Shown here: positions 1-6,370 of the stretch, one piece after another
How positions within the stretch are numbered: the first letter of the stretch is position 1
Layout: each line of letters begins with the position of its first letter
IMG/VR virus record: IMGVR_UViG_3300021519_000044
Span: 1 to 30,737 of that record
Length of the DNA stretch: 30,737 nucleotides
Direction: 5' to 3' (one strand)
Source: a virus
Made by a program: the position numbers and the translations under genes
Notes under the pieces: generated by a model
What the model saw: only the letters and a program-made list of their open reading frames with translations
Database searches by the model: none
What the model was told of the DNA's origin: nothing

Positions 1-1
1 G

Positions 2-454
2 GAACGAACAATACTAGCAGTGGATCCAGGCGTGGGCGGCGGGATTGCGAGACTTGCTTACGAGCAAATTGGAGCGTTCAAAATGCCCGATGGAGTAAGT
101 TCCATTTGGGACGCCATTCCTTCCGGCGGAGGCGTGGCCTACATCGAGGACGTGCCCAAGTATTGCGGAGGCAAGATCGCGTCGAGTTCAACGGCGGTTC
201 TGTTCCGTAATTTTGGTCGCGTGGAGGGGCTGCTTACCGCGCTAGGATGGCGAGTCATCCTGGTCCCGCCAAAGGAATGGCAGGCTCGTTTGAACCTTGG
301 AGGTCGCAAATCTGTTGAGTCTCAGGCCGCGTGGAAACGCAAGCTGAAGGAAGAAGCTGAACGTCGGTTTCCTAATTCCAGCGTGACATTAGCCACTGCC
401 GATGCTCTGCTGATATTGGACTACGCAATGGAAAAGGAAGGAATCAAGCGATGA
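2..454 (+). CDS. RuvC-like Holliday junction resolvase / RNase H-fold nuclease (5' end cut by window)
   Basis: The reading frame is open to the left edge, so the true start lies outside. The GTG at 20 falls inside the first conserved strand and is probably not the start. Visible RuvC-type acidic residues: Asp in ILAVDPG at the beginning, Glu in YIEDVP about 45 residues later, and Asp in ATADALL near the C-terminus. The DPG strand followed by a Gly-rich turn is typical of RuvC-like resolvases. Enzymes of this fold cut branched DNA; in phages they resolve recombination or replication intermediates before packaging. The stop overlaps the next start (ATGA), so it is translationally coupled to the downstream small gene and belongs to the leftward part of the replication operon. 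Family assignment is solid; specificity for Holliday junctions is inferred. Confidence 0.8.
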   Translation, partial: ERTILAVDPGVGGGIARLAYEQIGAFKMPDGVSSIWDAIPSGGGVAYIEDVPKYCGGKIASSSTAVLFRNFGRVEGLLTALGWRVILVPPKEWQARLNLGGRKSVESQAAWKRKLKEEAERRFPNSSVTLATADALLILDYAMEKEGIKR

Positions 455-630
455 GCGACGAGCCGCAATTCACTGCCAATCAAACTTTCGTTGTGATCGC
501 TCTGGAGCGTCCCATCGCAGGATCTGACGAGGTGCAGAGGTCCGAGGCTCGCATTGACCGGTCTCAGATGCCCGAGATGACCAGCGAAATGTTCCAGATG
601 TTGCTGAATCAGTTGGAGCAAAACCTATGA
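451..630 (+). CDS. Small hypothetical protein, 59 aa
   Basis: A 59-residue frame fits exactly between two neighbours, with ATGA overlaps at both ends (stop of the RuvC-like gene / this start, and this stop / the metallophosphoesterase start). A purine-rich GGAAGGA lies just upstream. The protein starts MSDEPQF, has a short beta-like segment (FVVIALERP) and a Met/Gln-rich C-terminal helix. No domain is recognised. The double coupled overlap is the main evidence that it is a real gene. Confidence 0.65.
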   Translation: MSDEPQFTANQTFVVIALERPIAGSDEVQRSEARIDRSQMPEMTSEMFQMLLNQLEQNL

Positions 631-1376
631 AAAAAACGCAGCCGATCCCCAGCAAGAAAAAGCGGTTTATGGCGGTCGGTTGCACGCACGGCGAACTTAT
701 TGATCCAGGATTTGAAAAGGCCACGCTACGATTCCGCCAACTGTTTAAGCCGGACGCGGTAATCCACCTTGGAGACGCTTACGACACCAAAGCGTTTCGC
801 ACGGGAGCTAGGCCCAACAGTGGTGACGCGGACGAGGCTCATTCCGTGTTGCCTGATCTGGAGATGGGGCGTCGGTATCTAAAGGAGTTGCACCCGACCG
901 TGTTTTGTATCGGTAACCATGAGAACCGATGCTTCAAGCTGAAGAACCATTACAACGTGGTAATCTCGACCGCAGCCGAAGCCGTTTGGGATCGAATGCT
1001 TGAGCCGGTCAAAGCGACCAAGGCCACAATCGTTCCGTACACCGTTTGGGACTGGTATGAGCTTGGTGACTACAAGTTTTTCCACGGGTTCAGTTACTCG
1101 GTGCACTACCTGCGCGACACGGCGATGTCGTTTGGCAATTCAGTTGTGGCCCACGCTCACCGACCGGGGATTGCAAAATGCAATCGAGTGGACAACGCAA
1201 CCGCGTTTGGGGTTGGGACCGGAATGGTAATCAGCCAAGCGCATTACGCTGCGGAGCGATTGGGAACTCTCGCTTGGGGGCACGGGTTTGTGTTCGGTGA
1301 GTACGATGAAGAGCATTGTTGGCCAGTGCTGCACCAATGGAACGCTGGCGAAAAAGAGTGGAGGATACCGATATGA
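627..1376 (+). CDS. Calcineurin-like metallophosphoesterase
   Basis: 249 residues with the ordered signature of calcineurin-like phosphoesterases: GCTHG (18-22), HLGD (47-50), GNHEN (96-100), FFHG (151-154) and HAH (176-178). These residues normally bind a two-metal centre that hydrolyses phosphomono- or diesters. The first motif is usually D-x-H; here the Asp position is Cys19, while the His is kept, so one metal ligand is altered. A GGAG sequence lies upstream of the ATG, which overlaps the previous stop as ATGA. Its position in the replication block fits nucleic-acid or nucleotide processing (phosphatase or nuclease), but the substrate cannot be read from sequence. Confidence 0.85.
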   Translation: MKKTQPIPSKKKRFMAVGCTHGELIDPGFEKATLRFRQLFKPDAVIHLGDAYDTKAFRTGARPNSGDADEAHSVLPDLEMGRRYLKELHPTVFCIGNHENRCFKLKNHYNVVISTAAEAVWDRMLEPVKATKATIVPYTVWDWYELGDYKFFHGFSYSVHYLRDTAMSFGNSVVAHAHRPGIAKCNRVDNATAFGVGTGMVISQAHYAAERLGTLAWGHGFVFGEYDEEHCWPVLHQWNAGEKEWRIPI

Positions 1377-1624
1377 TGGATAATGAGGAAAACGCGATCC
1401 TGAAGGCTTTGGTGGACGCCGTATGCTACCGCGAGCAGTCGATTCCAAAGGGTTTCCGGACCACACAGGAATGGGTCGAAAAGATGGGCTTTCATCGTGG
1501 CAAGGTTGGGTTGATCCTAAACGAAGGGATAAAGGCTGGCATTGTGGAAAAGATGGTGATTAGACGGAAAGTGTCTGGTTCCATGCGTTACATTCCCTAC
1601 TACAAAATCAAAAAGAAGGGTTGA
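1373..1624 (+). CDS. Small winged-helix-like protein, 83 aa
   Basis: The start chosen is ATG 1373, which overlaps the metallophosphoesterase stop and is preceded by a good GGAGGA at 1360-1365. An upstream TTG would extend it without an SD. The pattern looks like a small winged helix: a helix (ENAILKALVDAV), a helix-turn-helix-like stretch (RTTQEWVEKMGF then KVGLILNEGIKAG), and a basic beta wing (VEKMVIRRKVSG, RYIPYYKIKKK). It is Lys/Arg-rich at the end. This suggests DNA binding, perhaps a regulator of the block, but no family was recognised with certainty. Confidence 0.7.
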   Translation: MMDNEENAILKALVDAVCYREQSIPKGFRTTQEWVEKMGFHRGKVGLILNEGIKAGIVEKMVIRRKVSGSMRYIPYYKIKKKG

Positions 1625-1658
1625 ACCGGCAACAGTTCGGGACAGCATCGTCCTCCAC

Positions 1659-1856
1659 ATGTCGAACAACCTGATCTTTCTTGCCCGCTTGATTTCCGGA
1701 ACCCGATCCGTTCTGATTGAGCAACCGGACAAACGCCCTGATTTTTGGGTGTGCCGTGATCTTGAAAAAGGAACAACCCACGTTGTTCATCGTCATCAAT
1801 TTATCGAATCTCAACAAAATGAAAAACTCATCCGAACTGGCGACCAAGCTGCTTGA
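1659..1856 (+). CDS. Small hypothetical protein, 65 aa
   Basis: An ATG frame fills most of an otherwise empty gap of about 190 bases and runs 38 nt into the next gene in another frame. The protein (MSNNLIFLARLISG...) alternates hydrophobic and polar residues and has VLIEQPDK and DFWVCRDL strands followed by HVVHRHQF, plausible for a small SH3-like barrel. No SD is visible. The composition looks like a real protein rather than a random frame, but no family is recognised and the overlap with the Dps-like gene is longer than usual here. Confidence 0.5.
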   Translation: MSNNLIFLARLISGTRSVLIEQPDKRPDFWVCRDLEKGTTHVVHRHQFIESQQNEKLIRTGDQAA

Positions 1857-2196
1857 GTTCCGAAATCAGATCGTCGTCCTTCATTGGCAGACTGATTCCT
1901 ACGCGCAGCACAAGGCCCTTGGCGGTCTGTACGAATCGCTCGACGACTCGATTGACGAGCTTGTGGAGACTTTTGCTGGCATCAACGGCAAGGAAGCGAT
2001 CCACGAATCGTTTGTGTTCAGTGCGGACAACTTGGGCGAATCGGGAACCGAACCAGTAGCTGTGCTCAATCGGTTCGTTTCATTCTTGTCGGGCGACTTG
2101 TCCAAGCTGTTCGCGGGCAACACCGATCTGCTCAACATGCGCGACAGCATTCTGGGAGAAGTGAATCACACGCTATATCTGCTTACCTTCAAGTGA
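1819..2196 (+). CDS. Dps/ferritin-like helical protein (DUF5856-like)
   Basis: 125 residues from ATG 1819 (MKNSSELATK); longer upstream versions lack protein-like character. The N-terminal helix has the Dps-style signature: HWQTDSYAQHKALGGLY followed by DDSIDELVE, with His, Asp and Glu/Asp spaced as in ferritin-like carboxylate helices. The C-terminal half has more helices ending in HTLYLLTFK. Proteins of this kind occur in phages and have been grouped as DUF5856; their function is unknown. Iron or DNA binding is possible but not demonstrated by sequence. The start has an A-rich leader without SD, and the gene is separated by one base from the next start. Confidence 0.7.
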   Translation: MKNSSELATKLLEFRNQIVVLHWQTDSYAQHKALGGLYESLDDSIDELVETFAGINGKEAIHESFVFSADNLGESGTEPVAVLNRFVSFLSGDLSKLFAGNTDLLNMRDSILGEVNHTLYLLTFK

Positions 2197-2197
2197 C

Positions 2198-2491
2198 ATG
2201 AGCGACAACTGCATTGTCTCATCGACCATTGAGCAGCGCGGCAAGGTTTACGGGGAGCCGCACCTGAGCCACGAAAACATCGGGTTGGCCTGGACCGGCC
2301 TATTGCAGCAGCACTACGGCATGAGATTGGAACATCCCATTCCCGCGTTCTTGGTCGAATTGATGATGACCCAGTTCAAGGTTCAGCGGTCGGCCAGAGT
2401 GTATCACGCCGACAACTATGTGGACCTCAAGGCTTACGCGAGATTCGCGGAACACGCCCAGGCAAACCCCGGCAAGGATTTCACCGGCTAA
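2198..2491 (+). CDS. DUF6378-like phage protein
   Basis: 97 residues. The pattern RGKVYGEPHLSHENIGLAW, then a helix with AFLVELMMTQFKVQRSAR, then HADNYVDLKAYARFAEHA matches by eye the DUF6378 arrangement (R-G-x-x-Y-G-x-P ... D-N-x-V-D-x-x-x-Y). This family is common in phages next to nucleotide-metabolism genes and resembles small all-alpha proteins related to MazG-type folds; no activity is established. It follows the Dps-like gene after one base and lies just upstream of a MazG/HisE-like gene. Confidence 0.7.
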   Translation: MSDNCIVSSTIEQRGKVYGEPHLSHENIGLAWTGLLQQHYGMRLEHPIPAFLVELMMTQFKVQRSARVYHADNYVDLKAYARFAEHAQANPGKDFTG

Positions 2492-2539
2492 CGCCGTTTC
2501 CCGCTAGACAACAAAAGACATCTTTGGCAGTCTGCCCCC

Positions 2540-2710
2540 GTGAAGCCGGAAAATCCAAATGACCCGTTAGTCAACAAGTCCTTCAAAATGCGTCAGAGCA
2601 TGGTGAGGGAAATCAAGCGTCGGTCGAAAGAGTCCGGAGTTCGCGAGCTTCACATGGCCCATGAGGCGTTTGCCCAGTATTTCTCGTCCAACTTCAAAGC
2701 AACCAAGTAA
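2540..2710 (+). CDS. Small basic hypothetical protein, 56 aa
   Basis: A GTG-started frame fills the gap between the DUF6378-like and MazG-like genes, ending 10 bases before the next ATG. An internal ATG at 2588 would give 40 residues. The protein is helical and basic (REIKRRSKES) and ends with an aromatic stretch (AFAQYFSSNF). No SD is visible and no family is recognised. Its fit in the gap and sensible composition support it moderately. Confidence 0.45.
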   Translation: MKPENPNDPLVNKSFKMRQSMVREIKRRSKESGVRELHMAHEAFAQYFSSNFKATK

Positions 2711-2720
2711 AACAAAACAC

Positions 2721-3395
2721 ATGAGCGACAACAGCGACACCATTCAGTTTCCCAAAAACATTCGGTATCCCGAGGAGCAGCTTCAGGTCTGGGAATGGCA
2801 GAACGATTTCCAGCAGCCGGTTTGCCCGATTGAGAAGTTTGGCAAGTACACCACTGTGCCCGAGTTCTATTCGACGCAGTTGTCATTTGTGCAGGAGGAA
2901 GCCGGGTTTGAACTTAGCGGAGCGATCCTTGCCGGTGATCGGCATGACCTCGCGGATGCACTGGCCGACAGCTTATTTACCGCGCTTGGGCTGTTAAACG
3001 TGATCGGTGCCCCGTGCCCAGCGGTTGTGCCACTCAATTTCGAGAAGCTCGCTCCAGCGCAGACCGTGGAGGTGATCCTGAAAAAACTCTCCACCTGCAA
3101 ACTCAGCCAGGACGTTCTCGACTATACCGGTGACTTGGTGACTTGTTTGGAGAAGATTGCCGAGGACGAGGGCATTCCGCTTTTGCCATGCTTTAACGAG
3201 GTTGTCAGGTCGAACAACAGCAAGATGTGGATGCCCGAGGAAGTGAATGAGGCAAAGGAAAAGCCAGAGTACGATGGCTGGTCATTTACGCGAGTGACCC
3301 TGATTGGATGGATCGGAAAGAACTTGGAGGGCAAGGTGAAGAAGTCGCCCAGCTTTTCGCCTCCTGACTTCAGTGCGATCTTGAACCTTAACTGA
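2721..3395 (+). CDS. MazG/HisE-like all-alpha NTP pyrophosphohydrolase
   Basis: 224 residues from ATG 2721, preceded by an A-rich leader without SD. The N-terminal half has the all-alpha NTP-PPase pattern: a helix with QEEAGFEL (acidic metal ligands), then DLADALADSLFTALGLLNV, which supplies the D-x-x-D part. The C-terminal half repeats a second HisE/MazG-like element: FNEVVRSNNSKMW, then GKVKKSPSFSPPDFSAIL, typical of phosphoribosyl-ATP-pyrophosphatase-like phage proteins. Such enzymes remove PPi from nucleoside triphosphates, either house-cleaning modified dNTPs or shifting host nucleotide pools. The substrate is not predictable. Its place in the replication module agrees with a dNTP-related role. 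Confidence 0.8.
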   Translation: MSDNSDTIQFPKNIRYPEEQLQVWEWQNDFQQPVCPIEKFGKYTTVPEFYSTQLSFVQEEAGFELSGAILAGDRHDLADALADSLFTALGLLNVIGAPCPAVVPLNFEKLAPAQTVEVILKKLSTCKLSQDVLDYTGDLVTCLEKIAEDEGIPLLPCFNEVVRSNNSKMWMPEEVNEAKEKPEYDGWSFTRVTLIGWIGKNLEGKVKKSPSFSPPDFSAILNLN

Positions 3396-3396
3396 A

Positions 3397-3822
3397 ATGA
3401 ACAACGGCAAGCTTGTCACCCGCGCCGATTACGCCCACATGCTCATGGGGCTTGGCGTGAAGCTGGAAAACATCAATTTCTCCGCCGATGAATACTGGTG
3501 TCCGTCAAAGGAGTGGCTGCTCGATTTCGGCAAATGGGTGAGCTGGGATCGGCCCGACTTCACGGACAACGTGTTCGTGTGCTTTCAGTTCACTCGCATG
3601 GCGGCGGCTGAAGCGGATCGTTCCGCTCTGCGTGCCAACCTCAAAAACCATCATTCATTTGGTGAAGCATTAGTTACTTGGAACAACACATCCCATGAAA
3701 TCAATTTGTGCCTTTCCGACGACGGCATCCTGTATGCGTTCGATCCGCAGTGCTGCGAAGATCCTGAGACCATTGTGCCTGTTGGCGGGTCTGATTTTCG
3801 CGTTATCAAGTTCCGGGTGTAA
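3397..3822 (+). CDS. Papain-like protein resembling the MOA/Agglutinin_C domain
   Basis: 141 residues, starting two bases after the previous gene without SD. The layout recalls the C-terminal domain of the MOA lectin (Agglutinin_C, a papain-like fold): an N-terminal YWCPSKEWLLDFGKWV stretch, VFVCFQF with a Cys candidate nucleophile, SHEINLCLSD with a candidate His, and LYAFDPQ matching the usual acidic-Pro-Gln element. If right, it may be a cysteine peptidase or an inactive relative. Similar small proteins occur in phages, but the function is unknown. The assignment is by visual motif only. Confidence 0.5.
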   Translation: MNNGKLVTRADYAHMLMGLGVKLENINFSADEYWCPSKEWLLDFGKWVSWDRPDFTDNVFVCFQFTRMAAAEADRSALRANLKNHHSFGEALVTWNNTSHEINLCLSDDGILYAFDPQCCEDPETIVPVGGSDFRVIKFRV

Positions 3823-3882
3823 AACCTCATCGAACAGGAATTCCCCTCCTGCGATGCGGTAGAAACAACAAGCAACAACAAC

Positions 3883-4380
3883 ATGAAAAAAATAAACCAA
3901 TTCACTGAAGAAGAAATAAACGCATTAAAGGATCTATTTTATTACAATCCTGAAACTGGAGAATTATTTCGGAAATTAAAAAGCAGACTCAAGCAAACGG
4001 GGTGGACGAATGGGCATGGTCACCTCATCACACATTTTCGGAATAAAATGTATTTTGTTCACAGAATAGCTTGGGCAATTTATTACGGAACAAACCCAAA
4101 AGAACAAATTGATCACAAAAACGGAGACGGCACTGACAATCGCATATTAAATCTTCGAGAAGCAACTAATCAGCAAAACAGTTTTAATACAAAATGCTTT
4201 ATAACTTCTAAATCAGGCATCAAGGGAGTTCATTGGCACAAACAAATAAAAAGGTGGCAAGCACAGATAACGATAAATGGCAAAAAAAAACATCTCGGTG
4301 TTTTTACATCAAAGGAAGAAGCGGTTTTAGCGTATCAAGCAAAAGCTAAAGAACTTCACGGGGAATTCTACCGGCCATGA
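3883..4380 (+). CDS. HNH homing endonuclease with AP2 DNA-binding domain
   Basis: 165 residues. The middle carries an HNH core: VHRIAWAIYYG, then IDHKNGDGTDNR and NLREATNQQNS. The C-terminal 55 residues form an AP2-type beta-sheet: GIKGVHWHKQIKRWQAQI, KKHLGVFTSKEEAV, YQAKAKELHG. HNH-AP2 proteins are typical free-standing homing endonucleases of phages; they nick or cut DNA near their own insertion site and spread laterally. The gene is visibly AT-rich: a hand count gives 22 G+C in 60 bases at 4201-4260, against 41 in 60 at 4381-4440 next door. This fits recent insertion. The leader is CAACAACAAC without SD, and the stop overlaps the primase start (ATGA). Confidence 0.9.
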   Translation: MKKINQFTEEEINALKDLFYYNPETGELFRKLKSRLKQTGWTNGHGHLITHFRNKMYFVHRIAWAIYYGTNPKEQIDHKNGDGTDNRILNLREATNQQNSFNTKCFITSKSGIKGVHWHKQIKRWQAQITINGKKKHLGVFTSKEEAVLAYQAKAKELHGEFYRP

Positions 4381-6185
4381 CACCAACCGAACGCGCAGTC
4401 CGGTGGCTTGAGTCCACGCCCGGAGCGGTCAGTGGTTCCGGCGGCCACAACGCCACATTCGCCGTGGCAACCGCATTGGTTCACGGGTTCTGCCTGGATG
4501 AGAACACTGCTCACTCGCTCATGGTAGAGCATTGGAACGGTAAGTGTCAGCCGCCTTGGACAGCACGGGACATAGCTCACAAAGTGTCCCAATCAGCCAC
4601 GGTAGGCCACAGCAAGCCTCGCGGGTGGATGCTCACGGAAAACGGGCTTCCGCCCGTCTCCGAGTCTAAGAAGTTCGTTTATCACAAGAACCCGGTCGCT
4701 ATCCCAGAACCCAAGGGGATGACGACCCGTGACTTCCTCATTCAAGCCTTCCTGCCCGAGGAGAAGGTCTGCATTTGCACGGACGTGGATGTCGATGAAG
4801 CGGGCAAGGCTCGTCCGGTCGGGCGCGGCACCTTTCAAACTCGTGAATGGTGGCTCGAGGAATACTTCTTCGATGGCGGCGAGATGGCGTCATTGTTCAG
4901 GCAGAAGGGAACCTACCTGCGGATTAACCCGTGCGCGGACGATACCGGATCCGACAATGGAGTTTCATCCTACCGGCATGTCTTGGTGGAATCCGACTCG
5001 TTGCCCAAGGAAGAGCAGAAAGCCGCGTTGCTGGCCTCCAAGCTGCCCTTCACGGCGTTAATCGACTCCGGGGGCAGTTCGATCCATGGATGGGTTCGCG
5101 TTGATGCCGCCGACCGCAAGGAATGGGAACAGCGGCGTGACGAGGTTTACAAGGCACTGGAGCACGTCGGCATCGACGCCAAGAACAAGAACGCCAGCCG
5201 GTTCAGTCGGTTGCCTGGGGCATTCCGAGATGGCGTGGAGCAGAAGCTCGTTGCCCTTCGGGTCGGTCCTCAGACGTGGGACGAGTACCTTGACGAGAAG
5301 GAGTCCGAAAACTTCCCCAAGCCGCTGCTCATCAGCAAGCTGGTGAAGTATGACAAGACCCTAGATACCGACAACATCATTGGCGACCGGTGGCTGCGCC
5401 GTGGGGGAAGTGTGATGCTGTGCGGCCAGACAGGCGTTGGAAAATCGTCGCTGCTCATGTCCCAAGCGATTAGCTGGGCATTGGGGATCCCGTGGTGGGG
5501 AATCGCAGTCCACAAGCCAATCAAGATCGGCATCATCCAGGCTGAGAACGACGAGGCTGACTTGGCCGACGCATTCCAAGGGTTGTGTTTCCATCATCGA
5601 AACGACTGGTCTCGCGAAACGGTTGAGGCCCTTGAGGACAAGGTGATCTTTTTCGAAATCAATGATCTGTGTGGAGAATCGTTCATTCGGTTCCTGCACA
5701 AGATCGTGATAAAGCACAAGCTGGACATGGTGTATATCGACCCGTTGATTGCGTACATCGGGGGCGACATTTCCAAGCAGGAACACGTCAGCGGTTTTCT
5801 CCGCCAAGGGCTTGCACCGATTCTAAAGCAAACCGGTGTGATCGCCAACGTGTTCCATCACTTCCCGAAGCCCAAGGGGAAGGACGAGCAGGCCACATCG
5901 ACGGCTGACATGGCCTACTCAGGCACCGGCTCAAGCGACCTCGCAAACTTCTTCCGAGAGGTCATTGTGCTTCGAGAGAACGGGTCAGCGGATCCGCGTG
6001 AGTTCACGCTTGCACTGACCAAGCGCGGCAATCGTGCGGGAATGGTGGATCATCTTGGGAACCCGGCGAAGACCATCAACATCCGACATTCGGCCTCCGG
6101 TTCGATGGCTTGGGAATACTGCGCTCCTCCCAAGTTCGTCGTGGACAGATCCAAATCCGAAAAGGGCAAGAGTTGGAAGCGTTAG
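4377..6185 (+). CDS. Primase-helicase: AEP-type primase fused to RecA-fold (RepA-like) ATPase
   Basis: 602 residues. Residues 1-85 are a helical domain like PriCT-type primase C-terminal domains (GGHNATFAVATALVHG, PPWTARDI). Residues 200-295 carry an archaeo-eukaryotic primase core: LVESDSLP (acidic motif I, 203-210), SGGSSIHGWV (S-G-x-x-x-x-H, 231-240) and SRFSRLPGAFR (274-284). Residues 335-550 are a RecA/RepA-like helicase: Walker A GQTGVGKS (350-357), Walker B MVYID (451-455) and a His-rich VFHHFPKPKG segment. It should prime and unwind DNA at the phage fork. No DNA polymerase is present here, so host or out-of-window polymerase is needed. It ends the left plus-strand block, converging on the minus operon with a 4-nt overlap. 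Confidence 0.88.
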   Translation: MTPTERAVRWLESTPGAVSGSGGHNATFAVATALVHGFCLDENTAHSLMVEHWNGKCQPPWTARDIAHKVSQSATVGHSKPRGWMLTENGLPPVSESKKFVYHKNPVAIPEPKGMTTRDFLIQAFLPEEKVCICTDVDVDEAGKARPVGRGTFQTREWWLEEYFFDGGEMASLFRQKGTYLRINPCADDTGSDNGVSSYRHVLVESDSLPKEEQKAALLASKLPFTALIDSGGSSIHGWVRVDAADRKEWEQRRDEVYKALEHVGIDAKNKNASRFSRLPGAFRDGVEQKLVALRVGPQTWDEYLDEKESENFPKPLLISKLVKYDKTLDTDNIIGDRWLRRGGSVMLCGQTGVGKSSLLMSQAISWALGIPWWGIAVHKPIKIGIIQAENDEADLADAFQGLCFHHRNDWSRETVEALEDKVIFFEINDLCGESFIRFLHKIVIKHKLDMVYIDPLIAYIGGDISKQEHVSGFLRQGLAPILKQTGVIANVFHHFPKPKGKDEQATSTADMAYSGTGSSDLANFFREVIVLRENGSADPREFTLALTKRGNRAGMVDHLGNPAKTINIRHSASGSMAWEYCAPPKFVVDRSKSEKGKSWKR

Positions 6186-6370
6186 GCCGTCGTGGTCGGC
6201 CCGTGGATCTTGGTCGGGTTCGGAACGTAAGCATCCTTGCCCGTCTGATACTTGCTCCATTTCTTTTTCCGTTCGCGTCTGGATACAAGCGATTGCTTGA
6301 CCCCACGCTTGCGGTTCGGGTCGAGCGATTGTGACGGCATCGCGAAGGCGTCAGATACGAAGTTGCTCAT
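6182..6370 (-). CDS. Small basic protein, 62 aa, last gene of the tail/ejection operon
   Basis: The ATG overlaps the stop of the preceding 940-residue virion gene (ATGA), and the stop overlaps the end of the convergent primase gene by 4 nt, so the frame exactly fills the junction. The protein starts MSNFVSDAFAMPSQ and is very basic in the middle (NRKRGVKQSLVSRRERKKKW), consistent with nucleic-acid or membrane contact. No family is recognised. The coupled start supports it; competing plus-strand frames across the same region lack such coupling. Confidence 0.6.
   Translation of the reverse strand: MSNFVSDAFAMPSQSLDPNRKRGVKQSLVSRRERKKKWSKYQTGKDAYVPNPTKIHGPTTTA

Noticed and set aside
6185-6201. 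Inverted repeat GGCCG/CGGCC at the primase / minus-operon junction as a bidirectional terminator
   Set aside because: Only five pairs and no T-tract on either strand; it may act as a weak hairpin but cannot be called a terminator.
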